A stretch of DNA of 64,000 nucleotides from Bacteroidia bacterium (GTDB lineage Bacteria; Bacteroidota; Bacteroidia; 2-12-FULL-35-15): the NCBI GenBank assembly GCA_030654175.1, contig JAURXZ010000019.1:141288-205287 (forward strand). Reading direction: 5' to 3'. This document shows positions 53,927-60,654 of the stretch, one piece after another. The first letter of the stretch is position 1, and the number at the start of each line of letters is the position of its first letter. The notes under the pieces are model-generated. The model ran no database searches, was not told the origin of the DNA, and saw nothing but the letters and a program-made list of their open reading frames with translations. A program made the position numbers and the translations under genes.

Positions 53927-54655
53927 TTAGGGTGTTGTAATTGTTCCATGCAAACCAACAAATAGCTGTGTATTTGGTAAAATACCTGACATTGTGCCTA
54001 ATTCCACAGTGAATTCAATTTGAATATCGTCATGAATCAAACGAGGGTTAGATAATTTATAATAGCCAACAGGTACAGTTGTCAAGCCCAACGTTTTGAA
54101 GAAGTTATTACTTGTTTCAGGCATAATTATTTTTTTGTTTGCCTTTAAATTACTTTCTCCATTCGCAATGGCAGGGAAACCTTCCAATCTGTCGTAAGTA
54201 GTTGCCATGACATCATCTTTTGAAGCAGTTGCTGAAATACCTGCCAGTAAAACAATACCACTTACAAGCAAGGATTGATTCTTTGGCAATTTTGCATTAG
54301 AAACGTTGCGTATGCCTATTTCTTTATCGTCCTGCGTTTCAAACATCTTAATTGTTTTTGATGTTACCGGTTTAATGGAATAAATGAGCGCATCTGCCAA
54401 ACGCAAATTTCCTTTTGCCAGTTCTCCTTTAATGTGCCCGGGTAATTCCTTAAAATGTTTTTCCATTTCCGCACGGGAACCTTTACTGTTTGCGGGTGGT
54501 GTTGTTAATTTGTTAACTGCCATTTGTCTGCGGATGGGTGGCAATGCTCTTAAAGCTCCCAAAAGTTCACTGCTTATATCGTTTCCGTCAATGCCTAATA
54601 AGGCTCCGATATTGTTGAACTCGCTGTTTTCGATTGTTTCGATTTCTCCGAACAT
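53927..54655 (-). CDS. Candidate major structural protein of the module
   Basis: 242 residues. The N-terminal part is helical with NIGALLGIDGND (16-27); the C-terminal two thirds are beta-rich: LLVSGIVLLAG, then FKTLGLTTVPVGYYKLSNPR, and the end EFTVELGTMSGILPNTQLFV. No catalytic motif or signal. It is followed by the two beta-rich paralogues and the 107-residue gene, so it is the best candidate for a main shell or tube protein, but I cannot name a family. Confidence 0.5.
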   Translation of the reverse strand: MFGEIETIENSEFNNIGALLGIDGNDISSELLGALRALPPIRRQMAVNKLTTPPANSKGSRAEMEKHFKELPGHIKGELAKGNLRLADALIYSIKPVTSKTIKMFETQDDKEIGIRNVSNAKLPKNQSLLVSGIVLLAGISATASKDDVMATTYDRLEGFPAIANGESNLKANKKIIMPETSNNFFKTLGLTTVPVGYYKLSNPRLIHDDIQIEFTVELGTMSGILPNTQLFVGLHGTITTP

Positions 54656-54736
54656 AGTTTTTGTTTTTAGTTGATAATGATTAACTGATCCTATTGATTT
54701 TGTTTAATTTTTATTATTCACTACTTACATATTTAC

Positions 54737-55324
54737 TTAATAAGAGATGTCTGAAAGGTCAAACGGTTGATCCGTATCTTCCGTTCCCCGAATACTTTTT
54801 TGGTATTCAGCACCGCTTTGCTGAATTTGTTTTTCTAAATGGTCAAGAGCAGAAAAATCAAGCTCTTTGCTTTGGTTCGGATAGGTGAAGTATTGTACTG
54901 CACCAATCCCATTTGCAGTACTTTCTCCTGTATTTTTCTTTTTAATTATTTTATCTAAGAACAGCTTTGCGACAATACTGTCTTTAAAGCTCATAATTCG
55001 TGCTTTCACGTCTTCTTTATTAAATCCATTAATGCCCTGTGTTCCATTAGCTTTTGCATTAATGCCGCCTGAAGCCATCATACCTATTCCAAATATGGTA
55101 AGAGTGGGTTTGTTTGCATAATGTCCGTATCCAGTAACGCCTGCACCAATTAACAGGGAGGGTTTACCGATAACAGCTCCTGCAATACCGCCACCAATCA
55201 CACCGATAAGTAAATCTTTTCCTGTCTGAATGGCACTGTCTTTAACTTTAGCTCCAGTGGTTTTACCTGTGCTCGTTCCGTGTAAGCCACGTTTTTTCTT
55301 CTTGTATTTTTTTCTTTTTTTCAT
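54737..55324 (-). CDS. Glycine-rich membrane protein of the module
   Basis: 195 residues from ATG 55324; the longer frame uses TTG and overlaps the upstream gene. A very basic N-terminus (MKKRKKYKKKKRG) is followed by Gly/Ala-rich hydrophobic stretches (LLIGVIGGGIAGAVIGKPSL and TLTIFGIGMMASGG) and a hydrophilic C-terminus with the motif GINGF. Glycine-zipper proteins of this kind occur in membrane-containing viruses and in channel-forming toxins; no assignment is made. Confidence 0.5.
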   Translation of the reverse strand: MKKRKKYKKKKRGLHGTSTGKTTGAKVKDSAIQTGKDLLIGVIGGGIAGAVIGKPSLLIGAGVTGYGHYANKPTLTIFGIGMMASGGINAKANGTQGINGFNKEDVKARIMSFKDSIVAKLFLDKIIKKKNTGESTANGIGAVQYFTYPNQSKELDFSALDHLEKQIQQSGAEYQKSIRGTEDTDQPFDLSDISY

Positions 55325-55349
55325 CGCTTTAATTTTATTGATCTGATAA

Positions 55350-56891
55350 TTATAATAATTCAATCGTGGTTTTATGATATTTGTGTTTTGAGTTGGATTT
55401 CCCTTTTCGCTTCTTGCCCTTTTTATGAGGAAGACCCGATAAACCTTTTGGTTTTTCTTTTTTCTTGGTAAAGTGTTTCACTGCCATTACGCCAAGTGCT
55501 GTAACTCCAAGTGCAATTGCTCCTGTTTGCATTGGATGTTCCTTTACCCAATTTTTTGTTTTTTCTATAAAATTGCCTGAACTACCGCTATTTCCATTGT
55601 CACCCGAACCTGATGAGCTTCTTTTCGTTAACTGATTGGAACTATCGCTACCTGTATTACCTTCCTCATCCACATCAACACTTTCTGAAGATGATCCCTC
55701 TTCTCCTGCCGGTACATCTTTACCATCCTTCTTCATACCACCAATTTGTTTGATTAGCCCTGCAATAATTGCCAATGCACTTGAAGCTGCTGCCACTGCT
55801 GTTGCTGTTACAACACCCAAACCGTTCAATCCTTCCATTACTTCATCTTCGTAAATGCCTGACAGCAAAATATCAAGTGGTGTGTTCTCATCATAGAATG
55901 CCGAATCGGCAATCATTCCCAAACCGCTTACTTCATGGTCTTTGTTTCCTTTACCTGTTAAGATTGCTTTTTTCAGATTTTCTTTTTTGCCACCGCCACT
56001 ATAAAAAACATCTTCCAGCTTTTTAAGAATACTTCGTAATTTTTGCAATTTTTGCATATCTAAACCTTTGGCTTGTGCTTGCGCATCTGTTAAGTATGCG
56101 TAACGGATGCGTCCTGCAATTTTCATTAGATTGAGTTTCATTGAAGCTAATATGCCAACCCTTAACAAACCTGTTGCTGGGTTTACCCGGTTCACCACAT
56201 GAAGTACTTTTTTAGCTCCTTCTTTTATTTTTTTTAAGTTGATTTTGCCTATTCCGTCAAAATCATCTGTACCCATTAAGTCCAGCGTATCTATGTTTTC
56301 TTCTGTTGTCATAAGTGATAGGTTTTGGTCGGTATCAATACCGTTTAAATAGTGTAGTTTCATTGGTGTATCTTTTTTTTCGCTATAGGGTTCTTCATAA
56401 TTATAGTAATTGACAACACAATCCATTGTTATGTAACTGCTCTTGCTTGTTGGCACAATCGGATAAATGTGCTGGAAATAATCCCTGTTTTTATATTTAG
56501 TAATCCGGTAGATGTGAGGAATATTCAAATTGGTTAATATACTGCTGATAAAAACCGTAAAACAATCGCAATCAACTCCTCGTGTTCTATCATGCCAAGC
56601 ACGAGCCGGTCTTCTAACTTGTTCAACACCATCTTTGTCTTTTGCATACTGGATATGGTCATATACAAAATGCCATATATTATTGCATGTTTCATTGAGT
56701 GTGTTACCTTTTAAAAGTTTTGCTATTCTATTTGTATCTCCTAATGTTTCAAGTACTACTTGTGGAATGAAAGCTACTGTTTCCGATACATTAGCATCAC
56801 GTTTAATCTCAACTTCGTCTCCAACTGGTTTTGGAAACAGGTGATTAAATTCGGCACCGCTTTTTATTTGTCGCTTGTGATTCCCTTCCAT
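55350..56891 (-). CDS. Transglutaminase-like (papain-fold) protein with Gly-rich and membrane segments
   Basis: 513 residues from ATG 56891 (a GTG lies four codons earlier). Residues about 60-170 match the transglutaminase-like cysteine protease core: RGVDCDCFTVFISSIL (Cys110), YFQHIYPIVP (His141), TMDCVVNYY (Asp157). A helical basic region follows (225-300), then the Gly motifs VSGLG and GLNGLG (354-359) before a hydrophobic helix. Next come a Ser/Gly/Asn-rich linker (about 400-455), another hydrophobic helix (GAIALGVTALGVMAV) and a Lys-rich end. It could be a maturation protease for the neighbouring structural-like proteins; that role is inferred. Confidence 0.6.
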   Translation of the reverse strand: MEGNHKRQIKSGAEFNHLFPKPVGDEVEIKRDANVSETVAFIPQVVLETLGDTNRIAKLLKGNTLNETCNNIWHFVYDHIQYAKDKDGVEQVRRPARAWHDRTRGVDCDCFTVFISSILTNLNIPHIYRITKYKNRDYFQHIYPIVPTSKSSYITMDCVVNYYNYEEPYSEKKDTPMKLHYLNGIDTDQNLSLMTTEENIDTLDLMGTDDFDGIGKINLKKIKEGAKKVLHVVNRVNPATGLLRVGILASMKLNLMKIAGRIRYAYLTDAQAQAKGLDMQKLQKLRSILKKLEDVFYSGGGKKENLKKAILTGKGNKDHEVSGLGMIADSAFYDENTPLDILLSGIYEDEVMEGLNGLGVVTATAVAAASSALAIIAGLIKQIGGMKKDGKDVPAGEEGSSSESVDVDEEGNTGSDSSNQLTKRSSSGSGDNGNSGSSGNFIEKTKNWVKEHPMQTGAIALGVTALGVMAVKHFTKKKEKPKGLSGLPHKKGKKRKGKSNSKHKYHKTTIELL

Positions 56892-56919
56892 TATTCCTGT
56901 CACCGTTAAAACATTCTTA

Positions 56920-57390
56920 TTATTTCTTCACAATTTGTTCTTGCTCATACTCATAGGGAAAAGAACTAAACGTGGTGTATATCGTTGTGATAATTTTGAT
57001 TCCGATTTTTACACCTGCGCCTGACTTTATTGAATTCGCTAAATCAATTGCTACTGATAATAAACCTATTAGTGGAATGTGTATCATTATTGCTTCGATA
57101 TTGGCTTCTCCGAACTCCGGTATAGTAATGTTTTGATTAATCGCCTGTGAACTGCCAACTGTATCACCTTTGTAGGATAGCTTTACAAAAGGGTATTTTA
57201 TTTTTAAACTACCTTCTGTCGGATTTTTTATTTTAGCATCTATCCGAACGGTAATACCTGATAAATCGAGCTTATGTATTTTGGCTTTTATTTCTGTTTC
57301 AAGATTTGCAGAAGTTCTGCTCATCTTAAACAAATAACCGCCTGTTACCACTACACCGGCACCAATTAATATTTTGGTTAGTTTATTCAT
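56920..57390 (-). CDS. LEA14-like (Water-stress/hypersensitive type) membrane-anchored protein
   Basis: 156 residues. An N-terminal membrane helix (KILIGAGVVVTGGYLFKM) precedes a LEA-type-2 domain: LDLSGITVRIDAKIKNPTEGS, where the N-P of the strand-turn is the family mark, then IKYPFVKLSYKGDTVGSS and ITIPEFGEANIEAI. These small domains bind hydrophobic or protein partners; the role here is unknown. It overlaps the next upstream gene by 8 bp. Confidence 0.65.
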   Translation of the reverse strand: MNKLTKILIGAGVVVTGGYLFKMSRTSANLETEIKAKIHKLDLSGITVRIDAKIKNPTEGSLKIKYPFVKLSYKGDTVGSSQAINQNITIPEFGEANIEAIMIHIPLIGLLSVAIDLANSIKSGAGVKIGIKIITTIYTTFSSFPYEYEQEQIVKK

Positions 57391-57649
57391 TTTTGTTCTT
57401 TACTTTTTTTTCCTCCAATTGCTCAATTCTGTTTTGAAGAGCATCAATTTGTTTTTGAAAAATTTTCGAGATCCCATCAAATAAACTGATGTGGGAGTAC
57501 AAATCGGAATAGAGCTTATTCACTCTCTCGATGAGTTTTTTAAAATCTTTGTGCAGGTCTTTTAAAAAATAACCTATCACTAAAAACATTATACTGATGA
57601 TTGACAACAGTACGCTGTTGATAAGGAGTAAAATTTCTGTTTTTTCCAT
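57383..57649 (-). CDS. Small membrane protein with coiled-coil tail
   Basis: 88 residues from ATG 57649. A membrane helix (ILLLINSVLLSIISIMFLVIGYFL) is followed by a coiled coil (about 30-85). It looks like a holin-sized or scaffolding membrane protein, but no family is recognised. It is the first gene of the main module operon; a CACCTTTG box lies just upstream at 57678-57685. Confidence 0.55.
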   Translation of the reverse strand: MEKTEILLLINSVLLSIISIMFLVIGYFLKDLHKDFKKLIERVNKLYSDLYSHISLFDGISKIFQKQIDALQNRIEQLEEKKVKNKNE

Positions 57650-57677
57650 TTTGAGTTTTTTTATTGTTTGTATGGAG

Positions 57678-57685
57678 CAAAGGTG
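57678..57685 (-). promoter_or_regulatory. -7 box ahead of the module operon
   Basis: CACCTTTG on the minus strand, followed by C, close to the Bacteroidota element TAnnTTTG and 29 bp before the ATG at 57649. It could drive the whole run down to 43 kb. Confidence 0.35.
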
Positions 57686-57765
57686 CAACAGCTTTAAACG
57701 GCTCATTTTAAAAGAATGGAATCAAATAGATAATTGATGATAATTGGTGATAATAATGGATAGAT

Positions 57766-57960
57766 TTATCCTCGAATAAACTTCCAAACAACATCGAACT
57801 CTATTTTTTCGTAGTCGCAATACTCCTTTATCGTGAGTTTCTTTTTACCTGTGGCTATACAATCCCTAATCACTTTGTGTTGATTTGCACAACTGCTATA
57901 GTTATTGCTACCTAATAGCTTCATCAAATCTTTAATCGTTAAAAATATTCCTGCATCCAT
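57766..57960 (-). CDS. Small protein, possible DNA-binding
   Basis: 64 residues: MDAGIFLTIKDLMKLLGSNN, then TGKKKLTIKEYCDYEKIEFD. The two TIKD/TIKE segments each look like the start of a helix-turn-helix, as in short excisionase-type or phage regulators. Family not recognised. It lies upstream of the module on the same strand. Confidence 0.45.
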   Translation of the reverse strand: MDAGIFLTIKDLMKLLGSNNYSSCANQHKVIRDCIATGKKKLTIKEYCDYEKIEFDVVWKFIRG

Positions 57961-58070
57961 AATATTTATTGGTTTTATAAAATTTTTATATAAATTTATT
58001 TCTGTGATTCTTGAATTAATCCATGCACGAAAAGGCTTTCACATGGATTGTTTTATGGGAAATAACCTGT

Positions 58071-58325
58071 TTATATTTTTTTTGCCTTATTATTTAAAAT
58101 AATTTTTTGCTCTTCAATCTTTTTGTTGATATAATCCACCAATTCAATTACAGATTGTTCTTCAATCATTGCAACTCTTTTTGTTCTATCGTAAAAGCCT
58201 GAAAGAAGTTTACACTTCAGGAATAACCCAATTTCAGAAGCACCAATATTTAACTTGTCCTCCAATACTGGATATTTATCAATAATTTCCGATGGAGATA
58301 GAAAGGTGCTTTTGTACATAATCAT
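58071..58325 (-). CDS. Small protein of unknown function, possible excisionase-like
   Basis: 84 residues. FLSPSEIIDKYPVLEDKLNIGASEIGLFLKCKLLSGFYDRTKRVAMIEEQSV has the layout of a short winged-helix domain in which a residue block is set by IGLFLK. The C-terminal helix is Lys-rich. Not recognised further. It is the rightmost minus-strand gene of the module region. Confidence 0.45.
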   Translation of the reverse strand: MIMYKSTFLSPSEIIDKYPVLEDKLNIGASEIGLFLKCKLLSGFYDRTKRVAMIEEQSVIELVDYINKKIEEQKIILNNKAKKI

Positions 58326-58874
58326 TTTACAGACTGCAAAACAAATTCAATTTGGATTACGGAAAAAGAGGAGGGGTAACCATAAAATGTATATTTTAAT
58401 TCATTCGTAAAAAAAAATTATTCATCTACTATTAAAAAGGATTGATTAATAAAAAAGGAGCAACGAATTTCCGCTACTCCCTTTTTTTGTTTCTATGTTT
58501 AAATTTTCTCCGCTGTTTTCCGAACAACACTAAAAACACTTCTGTATCCTTAAGTATGAAATGATTTCATTTACCCTATTTGAGACATCCATATTGAGAA
58601 AGAAAGATTGCAAACAACAAATAAGCTTAATTTTAATAAAAAAACGCCACATACAGTTTCCATTAATTGTATTATTTTGTACATTTATAGGCAAATATCG
58701 TCAAACAATCGAATTAATGAAGTTTTAATTGAAAAAAGTGTTTGGAATTAAAATTCTGAACAAAAATTCAAAATTTAAAAATATTAGGGCGAAGGTGGAG
58801 ATGTAACGCTTTCCTGTTTTGTCCGTAATAAGTTATACTTCTGCTTACAAATCTAACCTCTAAAACTTACAGTC
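58326..58874. other. Intergenic region
   Basis: 549 bp of AT-rich DNA with no supported gene. A short palindrome ATGAAAT-G-ATTTCAT is at about 58557-58571, and an imperfect hairpin with A and T runs (GGAGCAACG ... CGCTACTCCC) at about 58456-58491 could be a weak terminator. Nothing else seen. Confidence 0.35.
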
Positions 58875-59171
58875 ATGATAAACGCTACTAATACAAGCAG
58901 ACCTCTTTTAATTGAAAAAGAGAATATACGCGGTTTAAAATTCCCAACCAATGATGTTTTAGCTTCAACAGATGAAATTAAGAACAGATACTCCAGTTTG
59001 GAAAGAGCCTTAAAATTGGGCAATTTAGAGCACAATAAAATAAAAATTGTGTTTGAGGATGAGGAAGGAATAAAGCAAGTAGAAACAACTGTTTGGGGAG
59101 TAACTGATAAACGAGTGATTTTAAAACAGGGGATTCTTATTCCGATTCATAGAATACATGAGATAAAGTAA
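58875..59171 (+). CDS. Small conserved-looking protein, function unknown
   Basis: 98 residues on the plus strand. N-terminal disordered part (MINATNTSRPLLIEKENIRG), then a beta-rich end (HNKIKIVFEDEEGIKQVETTVWGVTDKRVILKQGILIPI) that looks like a small barrel. It lies just inside the right repeat. No family named. Confidence 0.55.
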   Translation: MINATNTSRPLLIEKENIRGLKFPTNDVLASTDEIKNRYSSLERALKLGNLEHNKIKIVFEDEEGIKQVETTVWGVTDKRVILKQGILIPIHRIHEIK

Positions 59172-59233
59172 AATCAATTAATTGAGATTCACAGCAAGGT
59201 TAGTATGCTTCTGTACTTTGGGAGTCTTGGCGG

Positions 59234-59290
59234 TTATCTCAAAAGCGTAACATCTCCATTTTTGTGAAATACTTTTCCATTATTTAATTT
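59234..59290 (-). pseudogene. Remnant of a T9SS type B C-terminal domain gene
   Basis: Minus-strand frame KLNNGKVFHKNGDVTLLR then TAA. It matches the last residues of the adhesin at 60655 (KLNNGKVFNKSGDVTLLR) with five base differences in 54. The homology stops sharply at about 59291, where the direct repeat begins. All upstream coding sequence is missing, so this is the tail of a lost or interrupted homologue. Confidence 0.75.
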
Positions 59291-59293
59291 TTA

Positions 59294-59395
59294 GATAGCC
59301 AATATAAATGTAATTAAAAAACAAATGATTCGACTTTCCTATGGAGATAAAAAACAAAACCATTGTAAGACAAGGGTTTTAAGAGTAAGAGAATC
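59294..59395. repeat. Diverged direct repeat, right copy
   Basis: The counterpart of 39331-39428, starting GATAGCCAATATAAATGTAA right at the point where the pseudogene ends. The remaining gap to 59726 has no supported gene. Confidence 0.6.
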
Positions 59396-59726
59396 CTCGA
59401 ACATAAAGTCGAACCCCTTAATTAATGGTAAATATAGTTTAAGAACGATCTTAGTATTACTGTCCTAAGTTAACTACAAACATTACAATTTGAAAGTTTT
59501 GTTTAATCCGCCTAATAGGATTACCCGAATAGCTGAATATTGGTTCTATTAACATTAAAGGTAAACATGTTAAAAAAAATATTATTACAGACACTTTCAT
59601 TATTCTATTTTTCATGTGTTTTGGTTTTATATTCTTCTATTAATTTGTTGTATAGGTTAAGAGCCATACTATTTAATAATTCAGGATATTTAAAAATGTC
59701 GATATTATTTATAGTTCTACATTCAT

Positions 59727-59918
59727 CTATATACTTTTCAAAAAGACCTCTTTATCTGCTTTTATTCCTATAAATTTAAAAATAGTCTCATTCAAATGCA
59801 GACAATAATTGCCAGCATTCAATCTGAGAGTTTCTAAACCATACACAAGGTAAATATTGGTTAAGTCGTCTTTTATTAAATGAATTAAGTCCTTTTTTTC
59901 TATATTTTCAAATTTCAT
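59727..59918 (-). CDS. Small ORF, doubtful
   Basis: 63 residues: MKFENIEKKDLIHLIKDDLT, then GLETLRLNAGNYCLHLNETI. Composition is protein-like and a clear ATG is present, but no family is recognised and there is no partner. It could be a small regulator or toxin-antitoxin part with the Xre gene nearby; this is a guess. Confidence 0.35.
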   Translation of the reverse strand: MKFENIEKKDLIHLIKDDLTNIYLVYGLETLRLNAGNYCLHLNETIFKFIGIKADKEVFLKSI

Positions 59919-60106
59919 GTTTGATTTGCTAATTTTTTACTAAAAAAAACATTTGAATTCTTTACATAATTATTGTTCATATCTTTTCATTTGTCTGATT
60001 AATTAATATTATGTTTAAAATATTATCCTAAACGTAATAAAAATTACATTATATTACAAATATAATTCATTTTATGATAAAAGCTAACGAAATATATGGT
60101 ATATAT

Positions 60107-60146
60107 ATTTGCATTGAATGTTAAAAATTTAACATTCAATGCAAAT
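60107..60146. promoter_or_regulatory. Perfect 40-bp palindrome abutting the Xre start codon
   Basis: Two exact 19-bp arms (ATTTGCATTGAATGTTAAA and its complement) around AA. It ends 3 bp before the ATG at 60150. As DNA it would be a strong dimer or tetramer operator for the Xre protein; as RNA it would form a stem that covers the translation start. Confidence 0.6.
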
Positions 60147-60149
60147 ACT

Positions 60150-60362
60150 ATGGCTAAAAGAAATCTAAATAAAATTAAACTGGCTTTGGTTGGGCGAGGA
60201 AAAACAAATAACTGGTTAGCGAAGCAACTTAAAAAAAGTCCTACTACTATATCTCGATGGTGTACGAATGATATTCAACCTTCACTGGACACGCTGGCTG
60301 ACATTGCTAAAGTTTTAGACCTTGATATTCACGATTTGATTAGTCATACTAAAGGGAACTAA
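60150..60362 (+). CDS. Xre-family helix-turn-helix regulator
   Basis: 70 residues from ATG 60150; an upstream start at 60096 would put the palindrome in the coding region. KLALVGRGKTNNWLAKQLKKSPTTISRWCTNDIQPSLDTLADIAKVL is a full Cro/C1 HTH domain, with the recognition helix at SPTTISRWC. The domain is the whole protein. It probably represses its own promoter through the 40-bp palindrome. Confidence 0.85.
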   Translation: MAKRNLNKIKLALVGRGKTNNWLAKQLKKSPTTISRWCTNDIQPSLDTLADIAKVLDLDIHDLISHTKGN

Positions 60363-60393
60363 TATAGTTGATTTTACTGTGCATTCAGGCGCT

Positions 60394-60630
60394 TTAAGCT
60401 AAAATTTCCCAAGTGTGATATTCTCCTTTCGGGCAGCCAAATTTGGTTGGAATATCTTTTAAGTTAACGCGAACTAGACATGTTGTACAATGAAAAATTT
60501 TTTCTCCTTCTTCGCCCAAATTGCGCCAGGAATGAAAATTTTCTCCTTTTTTACAACCAATATCACTCGGTTTTGTCTTTGATTTATTTAAAATTCCACA
60601 TTTGCCGCATAAGAAATTTTTAAGTGCCAT
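60394..60630 (-). CDS. Small double zinc-ribbon-like protein
   Basis: 78 residues with two similar halves: FLCGKCGILNKSKTKPSDIGCKKGENFHSW and FHCTTCLVRVNLKDIPTKFGCPKGEYHTW. Each has CxxC, a later Cys and a His-x-Trp end (C-x2-C ... G-C-x-K-G ... H-x-W), so two metal sites are likely. Internal duplication is clear. Function unknown. Confidence 0.65.
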   Translation of the reverse strand: MALKNFLCGKCGILNKSKTKPSDIGCKKGENFHSWRNLGEEGEKIFHCTTCLVRVNLKDIPTKFGCPKGEYHTWEILA

Positions 60631-60654
60631 TCATTGTTTTTTTAGTAATTAACT

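Noticed and set aside
39331..59395. Integrative conjugative element or tailed prophage
   Set aside because: No integrase, relaxase, coupling protein, T4SS, portal, terminase or tail gene was found in any frame of useful length.
59540..59773. Plus-strand hydrophobic small frame
   Set aside because: AT-rich, low-complexity Leu/Phe/Ile/Ser composition, overlaps a minus-strand frame, no start context; probably chance.
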